A stretch of 64,000 nt of DNA from Pseudomonadota bacterium (GTDB taxonomy: Bacteria; Pseudomonadota; Alphaproteobacteria; Rhizobiales; Rhizobiaceae): the NCBI GenBank assembly GCA_020161665.1, contig JAIUPA010000043.1, positions 1 to 64,000 on the forward strand. The letters run 5' to 3'. This document shows, in pieces, positions 19,679 to 28,346 of the stretch (position 1 is its first letter; every line of letters starts with the position of its first letter). Position numbers and translations under genes: made by a program. Below the pieces are notes generated by a model. That model saw nothing but the letters and a program-made list of their open reading frames with translations. It was not told where the DNA came from and made no database searches.

Positions 19679-20365
19679 TCAGCCGCCGAACAGCGTGCGC
19701 AGGAAGTCCGTGCCGCGATCTTCCAGCACCACATCGCCCTGTTTGTTGCCGGGGCCGATGACGATGACCTTCGAACCTTCCGGTACGCGTTTGTACAGGT
19801 GTTCCACATCCTTGTTCATCATGCGGATGCAGCCCGAAGACAGGTTGAGGCCAATCGACCACGGCTGGTTGGTGCCATGGATACGGAAGCCCGTATCGCC
19901 GCCATTCGGCTTGTAGAGATACATGGCGCGCGCACCGAGCGGATTGTCCGGGCCGCCGGCCTGACGGTCGGGCAGGATGTGGCCGCGCTTGCGTTCGCGG
20001 GCGACCATTTCCTTCGGCGGAATCCATTCCGGCCATTCGGCCTTGCGACCGACGCGGGTCACGCCCGACCAGCCGAAACCTTCACGGCCCACGCCGATAC
20101 CGTAACGCGTCGCCTTGTTGGCGCCCTCGACGAAGTAGAGGAAGCGGTTGTTGGTATCAACGATCACCGTGCCCGGCTTTTCGCTGGTGGACAGGCGCAC
20201 GGCCTTGCGCTGGAACTTTTCCGCGACCGGGCGCTTTTCAATGCCCTTCGGCAGAATGACTTCGCCGCGCTTGTTGGTTTTGAACTCTTCGGCCCCTGCC
20301 GGTGCGGCAAACAGCGCGGCGGTGACGGCGAAAGCCGCGCAAGCGGCCAGCATCGCTTTCTTCAT
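19679..20365 (-). CDS. Periplasmic L,D-transpeptidase (YkuD domain), paralogue 1
   Basis: 228 aa with a clear Sec signal (MKKAMLAACAAFAVTAALF, cleavage after APAGA). The YkuD catalytic domain begins at GTVIVDTNNRFLYFVEGANK and ends in the active-site block FRIHGTNQPWSIGLNLSSGCIRMMN split by its His and Cys: HGTN and SSGCIRM, with the nucleophilic Cys. Such enzymes form 3-3 peptidoglycan crosslinks or, in Rhizobiales and Brucella, attach outer-membrane proteins to peptidoglycan. A close paralogue sits immediately upstream in the same direction (20494-21327), 128 bases away. The role of each copy cannot be separated by sequence. Confidence 0.9.
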   Translation of the reverse strand: MKKAMLAACAAFAVTAALFAAPAGAEEFKTNKRGEVILPKGIEKRPVAEKFQRKAVRLSTSEKPGTVIVDTNNRFLYFVEGANKATRYGIGVGREGFGWSGVTRVGRKAEWPEWIPPKEMVARERKRGHILPDRQAGGPDNPLGARAMYLYKPNGGDTGFRIHGTNQPWSIGLNLSSGCIRMMNKDVEHLYKRVPEGSKVIVIGPGNKQGDVVLEDRGTDFLRTLFGG

Positions 20366-20446
20366 GATACCCCTTCTCCCCGAAAATGAAGGCAGACGTT
20401 AAGCGGCAAAGGCCTTTTCGTCAAATGGCACGTTGCCGAAATGGAA

Positions 20447-20470
20447 GGAAGGACGGCCAGCCGTCCTTCC
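20447..20470 (-). terminator. Hairpin between the two L,D-transpeptidase genes
   Basis: GGAAGGACGGC-CA-GCCGTCCTTCC is a perfect 11-bp stem, 24 bases past the stop of the upstream paralogue. It lacks a real T run on the minus strand (TTCCATTT follows), so it may be a partial terminator or an mRNA 3'-end stabiliser. Confidence 0.55.
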
Positions 20471-20493
20471 AAGGATCGTCCTGAAGCCCCCGC

Positions 20494-21327
20494 TTATTGG
20501 ACGATAACGCGCGTGCCGACATCGACACGGCTGTAAAGATCGGTCACGTCCTCGTTGCGCATGCGAATGCAGCCGGAGGAAACGGCGCTGCCGATGGTCC
20601 ACGGCGCATTGGTGCCGTGAATGCGGTAAAGGGTCGAGCCCAGATACATGGCGCGCGCGCCCAGCGGATTTTCCGGGCCGCCTTCCATCGATGCGGGCAG
20701 GAAATGCCCCTTGGCGGCTTCACGCGCCACCATTTCCTTAGGCGGGTGCCAGGTCGGCCATTCGGCCTTGCGGGTAATGCGGTGCTCGCCGGCCCATTCA
20801 AAGCCCGGCTTGCCGACACCCACGCCGTAACGCATGGCCTGACCATTGCCCTGAACGAGGTAGAGGAAACGGCTATTGGTATCGATGACGATGGTGCCCG
20901 CCTTTTCCTTGGTCTCGTAGGAAACCGTCTGCGGCAGGAACTGCGGGTCCATGCGGCCGGTCGGGGTGTTCGGGCGAATAGCGGCCTGCTGCACCGGGGC
21001 CTGACGCGGCGCAGCCTGCGGCGCACCGTAAACGCCGGGAAGGGCACCGCCATCACGCTCCACCCGCGCGGCGGGCTGGCGATACGAATTGGCCTGCTGG
21101 CGCGGCTGCGGCGGGGCGTAATAGCCCATCTGGTTGCCGGTCACGCGGCGCGGCGGCGCGTAGATCGCCGGGCGAACGCCACCGCCACCCAGCTGGTTGA
21201 TCCACGGCTGCGTCAGACTCGAATCGACGATCACCGGCGGACGCTGCGCATAACGGTCATTGGCCCATGCAGGCGCGGCGGCAAGAACCGCCAGCGAGGC
21301 GGCCAGGAGGAGCAGTTTTTGGGTCAT
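20494..21327 (-). CDS. Periplasmic L,D-transpeptidase (YkuD domain), paralogue 2
   Basis: 277 aa with signal peptide MTQKLLLLAASLAVLAAAPAWA. A proline-, glutamine- and arginine-rich linker (about residues 45-120, with repeated QAAPRQAPVQQAA-like text) precedes the YkuD domain. The domain starts GTIVIDTNSRFLYLVQGNGQ and contains the catalytic HGTNAPWTIGSAVSSGCIRM block. The linker may span the cell wall. The domain shares WPPKEMVAR-like stretches (PTWHPPKEMVAREAAKGHFL) with paralogue 1, showing recent common descent. It is divergent from tag, with 214 bases between them. Confidence 0.9.
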   Translation of the reverse strand: MTQKLLLLAASLAVLAAAPAWANDRYAQRPPVIVDSSLTQPWINQLGGGGVRPAIYAPPRRVTGNQMGYYAPPQPRQQANSYRQPAARVERDGGALPGVYGAPQAAPRQAPVQQAAIRPNTPTGRMDPQFLPQTVSYETKEKAGTIVIDTNSRFLYLVQGNGQAMRYGVGVGKPGFEWAGEHRITRKAEWPTWHPPKEMVAREAAKGHFLPASMEGGPENPLGARAMYLGSTLYRIHGTNAPWTIGSAVSSGCIRMRNEDVTDLYSRVDVGTRVIVQ

Positions 21328-21541
21328 CGGATCAACTCGCTACATTCACCGAAAGGGACACGCTTTAAAAAGGGGCGATACAAGCCCCGCTGTCCTTACC
21401 GTCTCACCTGCGCGCCAGAGAATGGTAAACGCCCATTCATGAAAAGGCGAACGACCGCGTAAACCTTCCAGCAAGGTTAGCAGCCGGTTTGGAGAAGTGG
21501 TGAACAAATGGTAAACATCCCTCAAAAGGGAGATTCGCACG

Positions 21542-22183
21542 ATGACCGATGAGAAAAAGACCGGCCTGATCAGGGGCGAGGATGGCGTGGTGACCTGCTT
21601 CTGGCATGGCAATCTGCCCGATTACCGGCGCTATCATGACGAGGAATGGGGCCATCCGGTCACCAGTGATGTCCGGCTTTTCGAGAAAATCTGCCTTGAA
21701 GGTTTTCAGTCGGGCCTGTCCTGGCTCACCATCCTGCGCAAACGCGAGACGTTTCGCGCTGCCTTTGCCGGTTTCGACTTCGAGAAGGTCGCAGCCTTCG
21801 GCGACGCCGATATCGAGCGCCTTTTGGCCGACAAGGGCATCGTGCGCCATCGCGGCAAGATCGTCTCGACGATCAACAACGCGGCCCGCGCGATCGAAAT
21901 GAAGGCCGAGTTCGGCACGCTCGCCCGCTATTTCTGGTCCTTCGAGCCGAAGCCGGAGGAACGCCCGGCGACATTTGACTGGGAAGCGCTGCGTGCCAAC
22001 ACCACCACGCCCGCTTCGGTGCGCCTGTCCAAGGATTTGAAAAAGCGCGGCTGGAGCTTTGTCGGCCCCACCACCGTCTACGCCTTCATGCAGGCCATGG
22101 GCATGGTCAACGACCACATTGAAGGCTGCAACTGCCGCGACCGGATCGAGCGCCTGCGCGCCGAATTTGTCCGGCCCGCTTGA
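21542..22183 (+). CDS. tag: DNA-3-methyladenine glycosylase I
   Basis: 213 aa, the usual Tag length. It keeps CFWHGNLPDYRRYHDEEWGH with the N-terminal zinc ligands (Cys, His), FEKICLEGFQSGLSWLTIL (helix-hairpin substrate pocket), GIVRHRGKIVSTINNA, and the C-terminal zinc ligands in NDHIEGCNC. Tag excises 3-methyladenine from alkylated DNA in base-excision repair. An unusual N-terminal lead of about 17 residues precedes the Cys. No Ada-type operator was identified. A dispersed hairpin repeat follows the gene. Confidence 0.94.
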   Translation: MTDEKKTGLIRGEDGVVTCFWHGNLPDYRRYHDEEWGHPVTSDVRLFEKICLEGFQSGLSWLTILRKRETFRAAFAGFDFEKVAAFGDADIERLLADKGIVRHRGKIVSTINNAARAIEMKAEFGTLARYFWSFEPKPEERPATFDWEALRANTTTPASVRLSKDLKKRGWSFVGPTTVYAFMQAMGMVNDHIEGCNCRDRIERLRAEFVRPA

Positions 22184-22220
22184 GAGACACCGGACCGCAG
22201 CGCGTTGCGCGCTTTGGTGG

Positions 22221-22277
22221 TGTCCCTTCTCCCCGTCATAACGGGGAGAAGGTGCCCGGCAGGGCGGATGAGGGGCC
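22221..22277. repeat. Dispersed CCCTCTCCCCG-type repeat
   Basis: CCCTTCTCCCCGT-CATA-ACGGGGAGAAGGTG is followed by GGCAGGGCGGATGAGGGGC, the same layout as the stretch at 8448-8504. The perfect TTCTCCCCGT/ACGGGGAGAA stem could terminate tag transcripts. It lies between the convergent tag and DUF305 genes. Confidence 0.65.
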
Positions 22278-22302
22278 GAGTGGCCTAACTCAAAAAATGC
22301 GC

Positions 22303-22671
22303 TTACTTGCCGTTCTTCTTCAGCCATTCCTTCATGAAGGCGATTTCGCCTTCCTGCGCGGTGATCACGCCTTCGGCCAGCTTGCGGATTTCCGGGTCCT
22401 TGCCGTGTTCCAGTACGACCTTGGCCATATCGATGGCCCCTTGATGATGCGGGATCATGCCGCGCACGAAGTCGGCATCGGCATCGCCCGTCAGCTTGAT
22501 GGCCATATCCTTGTGCATCTTCATGTTGGCCTCTTCATAGGCCTTGATCACGACATCGTTGCTCATGGCATCGCCGCCCGCCATGTGGTGCTGGTGGGCA
22601 TCCTGCGCGAAGGCCGGAGCGGAAACGAGAAGGGCGAGAGCAGCGCTCATCAGCGTGGTTCTGATAGACAT
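22303..22671 (-). CDS. Periplasmic DUF305 protein
   Basis: 122 aa with signal peptide MSIRTTLMSAALALLVSAPAFA. A His/Met-rich start (DAHQHHMAGGDAM) and the DUF305 core FVRGMIPHHQGAIDMAKVVL follow. DUF305 is a ferritin-like helical domain often found with copper or other metal-handling genes; the HH and Met residues suggest metal binding. I used ATG 22671 with a GAAAGAA ribosome site; an in-frame start five codons upstream is weaker. The next gene upstream (22741-23091) encodes another His/Met/Cys-rich secreted protein, so the pair may act together on metal. Confidence 0.87.
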   Translation of the reverse strand: MSIRTTLMSAALALLVSAPAFAQDAHQHHMAGGDAMSNDVVIKAYEEANMKMHKDMAIKLTGDADADFVRGMIPHHQGAIDMAKVVLEHGKDPEIRKLAEGVITAQEGEIAFMKEWLKKNGK

Positions 22672-22740
22672 GGGAATTCTTTCCAAAAACAGGTTTCTTT
22701 GCCGGTTATCCGGCGAGTTTGATGGGAGTTTCGCAGTCGA

Positions 22741-23091
22741 TCAGGCGCGGGGCGGCGGCTCCGCAGGGGCAAGCGGCAGAGAAACCAGCGTCCGTGCGAC
22801 AAGCGCCAGCGGGCGTTCCGGGATCATAGGCTTGTCGCGCACCAGATCCGGCGCGGGCACAATGGCCAGACACGCCGGGCAGAAACAGCCATGCGGCGTG
22901 CCGTCATCATTCTGGCAGCCGTCGTCACTCGAAAGCATCTTGGCCATGTCCATGCTGTGATGCCCGGCATGGTGCATGTTTTCCATCGTCACCATCGGCG
23001 CGGCCACGTTGCTGTCCACCCCGGCCCGGGCGGGCAGGAGGCCATAGGCAAGGCTGGCGATCATGAGCGTGATGAAAACGAAAAGGCGCAT
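22741..23091 (-). CDS. Small secreted His/Met/Cys-rich protein, possibly DUF2946-like
   Basis: 116 aa; MRLFVFITLMIASLAYGLLP plus ARAG is a convincing signal peptide. The mature part carries MENMHHAGHHSMDMAKML and then GCQNDDGTPHGCFCPACLA, a dense set of potential soft-metal ligands (five His, many Met, four Cys including a CFCPAC pair). The C-terminal quarter is Pro/Ala/Arg-rich and looks disordered. It is followed after 69 bases by the DUF305 gene on the same strand. I do not recognise a named family with certainty; a periplasmic copper-binding role is inference from composition and neighbour. Confidence 0.62.
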   Translation of the reverse strand: MRLFVFITLMIASLAYGLLPARAGVDSNVAAPMVTMENMHHAGHHSMDMAKMLSSDDGCQNDDGTPHGCFCPACLAIVPAPDLVRDKPMIPERPLALVARTLVSLPLAPAEPPPRA

Positions 23092-23141
23092 GGCGTGAAT
23101 CTACGCGGCTTCATGGCAAAGGCAAGGCGAAAGCGCTAAAA

Positions 23142-23897
23142 TCAAGCGGCAATCACATGATGCACAATGCGATAATCCGGGCTTTCCTCGCCGGGCGGGG
23201 CAAGTGTCCAGTCCCACGCGCCAAACGGTTTGGGCGGGGTCACGCCCGCCAGAAGCTCGCTGCGTTCATGCACATGGCCGGAATGATCGATGATCGAAAA
23301 GGCCGTATCGGTCAAAAGAAGCGGTGTGCAGGGCAGGGCAAACAATCCATCGATATGGGCGGCCACCAGTTGCGCGACGGCATCCTGCGGAAGTTGCCCC
23401 GGCGCTTGCCCTTCAAGCCGCGCGCCGACACCCAGCGCAATCTGCGAAATAAGGTTCGCGGAAATCACGAGGTCGAGATAGGGCACCTGGCGCAGAAAGG
23501 CCAAAGGCTCCGGCGCGCGCCCGGCCAGAAGGTCGTCAGTGCCGGAAAGATCGCGCTCGATCAGCCGCACATTGTCGAGCTTTTTCCACGAAAGCCACGC
23601 CCGGACGGAGGCCAGATGCACCCGGTCGATCAGCACCACGGTATCGAATTTCTGGGCGAGCGCCATGATCGGCACATCGCGCACGAGGCCGGAGCCGAGC
23701 ACGACCACGGTGCGCCGCAGGCGAAGGCCGCCCGCCTTGATGGCCACCGCCTTGTGGCAGTTTTCCTCATGCGCCTTCCACGCGCTGGCGCAGCGCCGCG
23801 CCCGCGCCCACAGATTGACGGACGAGCGGATATGGGCACGGTTTTCCGGCCCCGTGACCGGCCATGTGGCGGCAAAATTCAGCGCTTCGGCAATCAT
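23142..23897 (-). CDS. Conserved protein with a Rossmann-like nucleotide-binding fold
   Basis: 251 aa from ATG 23897, which has AAGGAGA upstream; the frame stays open to 23957 but without a ribosome site. The region RRTVVVLGSGLVRDVPIMAL looks like a glycine-rich SAM or dinucleotide loop. It is followed by FDTVVLIDRVHLASVRAWLS (acidic end of strand 2) and a later YLDLVISANLISQIAL, an order compatible with class I methyltransferases. I see no transmembrane segment and no catalytic signature specific enough to name a substrate. It is divergent from hisS, with about 175 bases between. Confidence 0.72.
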   Translation of the reverse strand: MIAEALNFAATWPVTGPENRAHIRSSVNLWARARRCASAWKAHEENCHKAVAIKAGGLRLRRTVVVLGSGLVRDVPIMALAQKFDTVVLIDRVHLASVRAWLSWKKLDNVRLIERDLSGTDDLLAGRAPEPLAFLRQVPYLDLVISANLISQIALGVGARLEGQAPGQLPQDAVAQLVAAHIDGLFALPCTPLLLTDTAFSIIDHSGHVHERSELLAGVTPPKPFGAWDWTLAPPGEESPDYRIVHHVIAA

Positions 23898-24071
23898 GCC
23901 GCTCTCCTTGCGGTCGAGGATCGCCCCGCGATAGCAGAAAGCACCGCTTTCTGCCAACCGGGCAAGGACTTGGCACCTTGCCGCACGGGGCTAGTTCCTC
24001 TAAGACACGGCGCAATTACACACTAGAAGTGAATTTCAATAATCTGGTGTAAAGCCCCGAGGTTGAATGCC

Positions 24072-25667
24072 ATGAGCGACAAGCAGAAAAAAGCGTCGAA
24101 ACCGAAGGCCCGCCTGCCGCGCGGCTTTGTGGACCGCGAAGCCGGCGAAATCCGCGCCGTCAACGAAATGACCGCGAAGATCCGCGAAGTCTATGAGCGT
24201 TACGGCTTTGATCCGGTCGAAACGCCGCTGATGGAATATACCGATGCGCTGGGCAAGTTCCTGCCCGATAGCGACCGCCCGAATGAAGGCGTGTTCTCAC
24301 TGCAGGATGATGACGACCAGTGGATGAGCCTGCGTTACGATCTGACCGCGCCGCTTGCCCGCCATGTGGCCGAAAACTTCAACGAAATCCAGCTTCCCTA
24401 CCGCACCTATCGCAACGGCTGGGTGTTCCGTAACGAAAAGCCGGGTCCGGGCCGCTTCCGCCAGTTCATGCAGTTCGATGCCGATACGGTCGGCGCGCCG
24501 GGCGTGCAGGCCGATGCTGAAATGTGCATGATGATGGCCGATACGCTGGAAGCCTTGGGCATAAAGCGCGGCGATTACGTCATCCGCGTCAACAACCGCA
24601 AGGTTCTCGATGGCGTTCTCGACGCCATTGGTCTGGGTGGCGAGGAAAACGCGGCCCGCCGTTTGAACGTTCTGCGCGCCATCGACAAGCTGGACAAGTT
24701 TGGTGGCGATGGGGTCAGACAGTTGTTGGGTGAAGGTCGGACGGATGCTTCAGGGGACCGTACGCCTGGCGCAATGCTGCGTCCAGACCAAATAGAAATG
24801 CTTATGTCTTTCCTTTTTATGACTAATTTGACGAGGGTGTTACCTGAGAGTTCTACTGTCGACGTGAGTGCGATGGAAATTGGGAGGAGCGTACCGCTCA
24901 GCTATTCTCATGATGGCTTAATTCGTAATCTTCTACAGATGTTCGGCGAGAACGCCACAGCGCGCGAGGGAATTAACGAACTCGATTTGATTGCGAAGCT
25001 TGTTAAGGCCGCAAAATACAATGACGGCCGAGTCAAGATCGACCCGTCTGTCGTGCGCGGCCTCGAATATTACACCGGCCCGGTCTATGAGGCCGAACTC
25101 ACCTTCGATGTGACCAACGAGAAGGGCGAGAAGGTTGTCTTCGGTTCGGTCGGTGGCGGTGGCCGTTATGATGGTCTCGTGTCGCGCTTCATGGGCCAGC
25201 CGGTTCCGGCCACGGGCTTTTCCATCGGTGTTTCGCGCCTCATGACGGCGCTGAAGAACCTTGGCAAGCTCGGTCGCGATGAGGTGCTGGCGCCGGTTCT
25301 CGTCACCGTCATGGATGGCGATGCCGAGGCTATGGGTCGCTATCAGCGCTTCACCCAGCAGCTTCGCAATGCGGGCATTCGCGCCGAAATGTATCAGGGC
25401 AACTGGAAGAAGTTCGGCAACCAGCTGAAATATGCCGACCGTCGCGGCTGCCCCGTCGCCATCATTCAGGGCGGCGATGAACGCAACGAAGGCGTCGTGC
25501 AGATCAAGGACCTCATCGAGGGCAAGCGTCTGGCGGGCGAGATCGAGGATAACGCCACCTGGCGCGAGGCCCGTGTGGCCCAGATCGTCGTTCCGGAAGC
25601 CGAACTTGTCGAGCGCGTCCGCGAAATCCTCGAAGCCCACGCCGAAGACCGCAGACGGGGCAACTGA
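24072..25667 (+). CDS. hisS: Histidine--tRNA ligase, with a mosaic central segment
   Basis: 531 aa. The class II core is intact: [20 protein letters not shown] at the N-terminus, motif 2 around [20 protein letters not shown] (about residues 119-138), the histidine-A loop [15 protein letters not shown] (about 329), motif 3 region [12 protein letters not shown], and a C-terminal anticodon-binding domain with [20 protein letters not shown]. Residues about 213-318, between motif 2 and the HisA loop, are encoded by DNA of clearly different composition (see the separate entry). The frame is unbroken. Start is ATG 24072 with GAGG upstream. It is the first gene of hisS-hisZ-hisG and overlaps hisZ by TGATG. 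Confidence 0.95.
   Translation: MSDKQKKASKPKARLPRGFVDREAGEIRAVNEMTAKIREVYERYGFDPVETPLMEYTDALGKFLPDSDRPNEGVFSLQDDDDQWMSLRYDLTAPLARHVAENFNEIQLPYRTYRNGWVFRNEKPGPGRFRQFMQFDADTVGAPGVQADAEMCMMMADTLEALGIKRGDYVIRVNNRKVLDGVLDAIGLGGEENAARRLNVLRAIDKLDKFGGDGVRQLLGEGRTDASGDRTPGAMLRPDQIEMLMSFLFMTNLTRVLPESSTVDVSAMEIGRSVPLSYSHDGLIRNLLQMFGENATAREGINELDLIAKLVKAAKYNDGRVKIDPSVVRGLEYYTGPVYEAELTFDVTNEKGEKVVFGSVGGGGRYDGLVSRFMGQPVPATGFSIGVSRLMTALKNLGKLGRDEVLAPVLVTVMDGDAEAMGRYQRFTQQLRNAGIRAEMYQGNWKKFGNQLKYADRRGCPVAIIQGGDERNEGVVQIKDLIEGKRLAGEIEDNATWREARVAQIVVPEAELVERVREILEAHAEDRRRGN
24710..25030 (+). other. Low-GC mosaic block inside hisS (HisRS insertion domain)
   Basis: By hand count, bases 24781-25020 are about 45% G+C, against about 60% or more in the surrounding hisS sequence. 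Codons also change: TTA, AGG, CTA, AGT, AAT and TCT appear in quick succession, all rare in the flanks. The encoded text (from [17 protein letters not shown] to [20 protein letters not shown]) still aligns in outline with the alphaproteobacterial HisRS insertion domain, but its middle ([20 protein letters not shown] and onward) looks longer and unlike its relatives as I remember them. This pattern fits replacement by homologous recombination from a distant donor. Confidence 0.75.
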
Positions 25668-26785
25668 TGCCGATGACCGATATGCCGGATTTCGCCGGTG
25701 ATCTTCTGGAAGAATTTGCCGCGCGCCGCACGGCGCGGGTCGATACGCCCATCATCCAGCCCGCCGAACCCTTTCTCGATATTGCCGGGGAAGATCTGCG
25801 CCGCCGCATTTTCCTGACGGAAAGCGAACGGGGTGAGAGCCTCTGCCTGCGCCCGGAATTCACCATTCCGGTCTGCCGCCGCCATATCGACAACCATATC
25901 GGCACGCCGAAGCGCTATGCCTATCTGGGGCAGGTGTTTCGCCAGCGTCGTGAAGGCGGCAACGAGTTCTATCAGGCCGGCATCGAGGATCTGGGCGACA
26001 AGGATGCGGCAAGCGCCGATGCGCGCGCGGTCGCCGATGCGCTGGCCTGCCTTGAAAAGATCATGCCCGGCACCGCCTTTTCGGTGACGATGGGCGATCA
26101 GGCCGTGTTTGAGGCCGTGGTGGCCGCCCTTGGCCTGCCCGCCGGTTGGCAAAAGCGCCTCATCCGCGCCTTCGGCCAGACCGAACAGCTCGAAGCGATG
26201 ATTGCCCGTCTGGCAAAGCCCGCGCCGGTCGCCGGTCTCGATGATCATCTGGAAAGCCTGCTGGCTGCGGGGGATGATGCCGCCCTGACCGCCCATATCG
26301 AGGCGGAAATGGAGCGCACCGGCTACCTCACGAACGCCAGCCGCTCGCCTGCCGAGATTGTCCGCCGCCTGAAGGAAAAGCGCCTTCTGGCCGGTGCGTC
26401 GCTCGATGCGGAAAAGCTTGCCGTCCTGAAGGAATTCCTGTCGCTCAACGTCAGCCTTCGCTATGCGCCGGGCGTTCTGGCCGATTTCGCCAAGGCTGCC
26501 AACCTGCCGCTCAACGCCGCGATTACCGGCTTTGATGCGCGCGTCGCGGCCTTTGCCAATGCGGGCGTTCCGCTCGGCGAAGTCACTTGGCGTGCTGCCT
26601 TCGGTCGTCCGCTCGATTACTATACGGGCCTCGTCTTCGAAGTCACCGCGCGCGGTGGTCATGATGTGCTGGCCGGTGGCGGGCGCTATGACCGGATGCT
26701 GACGCTTCTGGGGGCGGAAAGCCACATTCCCGCCGTCGGTTTCTCGCTCTGGCTCGACCGCATTGAGAAGGGAAGGGCTTCCTAA
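25667..26785 (+). CDS. hisZ: ATP phosphoribosyltransferase regulatory subunit HisZ
   Basis: 372 aa, related to the catalytic core of class II histidyl-tRNA synthetase but without the anticodon domain. It keeps [57 protein letters not shown] and [11 protein letters not shown]. It partners the short HisG encoded next, forming the HisG(S)-HisZ enzyme that starts histidine synthesis and carries the histidine feedback site. The gene begins inside the hisS stop (TGATG) and ends in a TAATG overlap with hisG, so all three products are translationally linked. Confidence 0.94.
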   Translation: MPMTDMPDFAGDLLEEFAARRTARVDTPIIQPAEPFLDIAGEDLRRRIFLTESERGESLCLRPEFTIPVCRRHIDNHIGTPKRYAYLGQVFRQRREGGNEFYQAGIEDLGDKDAASADARAVADALACLEKIMPGTAFSVTMGDQAVFEAVVAALGLPAGWQKRLIRAFGQTEQLEAMIARLAKPAPVAGLDDHLESLLAAGDDAALTAHIEAEMERTGYLTNASRSPAEIVRRLKEKRLLAGASLDAEKLAVLKEFLSLNVSLRYAPGVLADFAKAANLPLNAAITGFDARVAAFANAGVPLGEVTWRAAFGRPLDYYTGLVFEVTARGGHDVLAGGGRYDRMLTLLGAESHIPAVGFSLWLDRIEKGRAS

Positions 26786-27477
26786 TGATCACAATCGCTC
26801 TTCCCTCCAAGGGCCGCATGAAGGAAGATTCCGCAGCGATTTTCGAGCGCGCGGGCATGAAGATCGTCGCCGTTGGCAATGATCGCTCCTATCGTGGCCG
26901 TGTCGAAGGCGTCGATGATATCGAGATCGCTTTCCTGTCGGCCTCGGAAATCTCGCGCGAACTGGGCGCGGGCAGCGTCGATTTCGGCGTCACGGGTGAG
27001 GATCTGGTGCGCGAGGGGCTGGCGGATGCCGATGCCCGCGTCGAATTCTGCGCCCGTCTGGGCTTTGGCCATGCCGATGTCATCGTCGCCGTGCCGGATA
27101 TCTGGCTCGATGTGGAAACCATGGCCGACCTCGGCGATGTGGCAGCAGAATTTCGCACCCGCCATGGCCGACGTCTGGCAATCGCCACGAAATACTGGCG
27201 CCTGACGCAGCAGTTCTTCTCCGGCAGCCACGGCATTCAGCTTTATCGTATTGTGGAAAGCCTTGGTGCCACGGAAGGTGCGCCCGCCGCCGGTCAGGCC
27301 GATATCATCGTTGATATTACCTCGACCGGATCGACGCTGCGCGCCAACCATCTGAAGATCCTGTCGGATGGCGTCATCCTGCGCTCTGAGGCCTGCCTTG
27401 TGCGTGCCCGCAAGCCAGAGCATGAGGGCAACCCGACGGTGGAGCGCATCATTGCTGCGGTGCGCGCCGCGCTTTGA
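26785..27477 (+). CDS. hisG: ATP phosphoribosyltransferase, short form HisG(S)
   Basis: 230 aa, the length of the short catalytic HisG that lacks the C-terminal regulatory domain and needs HisZ. Motifs include [19 protein letters not shown] at the N-terminus, [34 protein letters not shown], and the PRPP loop [20 protein letters not shown]. It condenses ATP and PRPP to phosphoribosyl-ATP, the first committed step to histidine. It is the last gene of hisSZG and is followed by a RIME-like repeat and then a strong terminator. Confidence 0.96.
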   Translation: MITIALPSKGRMKEDSAAIFERAGMKIVAVGNDRSYRGRVEGVDDIEIAFLSASEISRELGAGSVDFGVTGEDLVREGLADADARVEFCARLGFGHADVIVAVPDIWLDVETMADLGDVAAEFRTRHGRRLAIATKYWRLTQQFFSGSHGIQLYRIVESLGATEGAPAAGQADIIVDITSTGSTLRANHLKILSDGVILRSEACLVRARKPEHEGNPTVERIIAAVRAAL

Positions 27478-27499
27478 TCCGTTAAACGCTAACCTCTCC

Positions 27500-27585
27500 A
27501 TCGTCACCCTCGGGCTTGACCCGAGGGTCCATGCCGCGGGCGCCGTATGGATGCTCGGGTCAGACCCGAGCATGACGGAAAAACG
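27500..27585 (+). repeat. RIME-like twin-palindrome element, copy C
   Basis: ACCCTCGGG-CTTGA-CCCGAGGGT (about 27506-27528) and ATGCTCGGG-TCAGA-CCCGAGCAT (about 27551-27573) are compensated variants of the copies elsewhere: both arms of each stem changed together. Stem pairing has therefore been kept while sequence drifted. It lies between hisG and its terminator. Confidence 0.8.
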
Positions 27586-27607
27586 GATAGGCCCTGATCC
27601 ATAACAG

Positions 27608-27638
27608 AAAACCCGCCGGAGACATCCGGCGGGTTTTC
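27608..27638. terminator. Bidirectional terminator between hisG and doxX
   Basis: AAAACCCGCCGGA-GACA-TCCGGCGGGTTTT is a perfect stem flanked by A and T runs, so it can stop transcription arriving from hisSZG (plus) and from the doxX-like gene (minus). Confidence 0.85.
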
Positions 27639-27669
27639 GCGTTTGGGAGGATGTGGATCGTCCGTTGAC

Positions 27670-28107
27670 TTACTTGGCGAGCTTGGCGTCGGCCGAGTAG
27701 GCACCGGCACCGAAGGCGGCGAGAACGAGGAAGCCACCGGCCAGAGCGAAGTTCTTGACGAGCATGATGCCGTTCAGCGTGTTGATCCAGCCGAGAGCCG
27801 GAGCCGGCCAGCCGTCAATGGCAACCGTGCCGCTGTGGAAGACGAGGCCGGTGAAGATCGAGAAGGCAGCGAGCGCCAGAGCGACGAGCTTCGTCTGGAA
27901 GCCGACGAGAATGGCAAGGCCGGCGACGAGTTCAAAGAGACCAGCGAGGTAAGCCAGAGCCGTTGCAGCCGGAAGGCCAGCGCCGGTGATCATGCCAGCC
28001 GTGCCGGTCGGGTCGAGGAGCTTCGGATAGCCAGCGGTGATGAAGAGGTAGGCCAGAAGAATGCGGCCAACGAGGACGAGAATGTTCTGTGCGGAGGTCA
28101 TGGTCAT
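27670..28107 (-). CDS. DoxX-family membrane protein
   Basis: 145 aa with four hydrophobic helices: ILVLVGRILLAYLFITAGYP, ALAYLAGLFELVAGLAILVG, LVALALAAFSIFTGLVFHSG, and MLVKNFALAGGFLVLAAFGAG. The opening RILLAYLFITAGYPKLLDPT is the DoxX signature. Family members act in membrane redox or sulfur metabolism and often respond to oxidative stress, but no reaction is known for most. Its upstream region is AT-rich and shared divergently with a glutathione transferase gene. Confidence 0.88.
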   Translation of the reverse strand: MTMTSAQNILVLVGRILLAYLFITAGYPKLLDPTGTAGMITGAGLPAATALAYLAGLFELVAGLAILVGFQTKLVALALAAFSIFTGLVFHSGTVAIDGWPAPALGWINTLNGIMLVKNFALAGGFLVLAAFGAGAYSADAKLAK

Positions 28108-28346
28108 GTTCCTTGCGAAGGGTCAGGGGAAGCGGTGGGAGGTCCGCTTGCTTCGAGGACATACATGCCGCAAATTTATTGTGCGCAAAAGATAAACGAT
28201 ACTCGACATAGTGTTCACTAAATGAAGAACAAATCTGCTTGATAAAAATCATATTTCAAAATGGACTGCGGTTTTGGCAAAGCCGCCCCTTTTGTTCAGG
28301 CGGTACCGAACCTATTTCTTTTCGACCCGACCTTCAGGAGCCCCCC

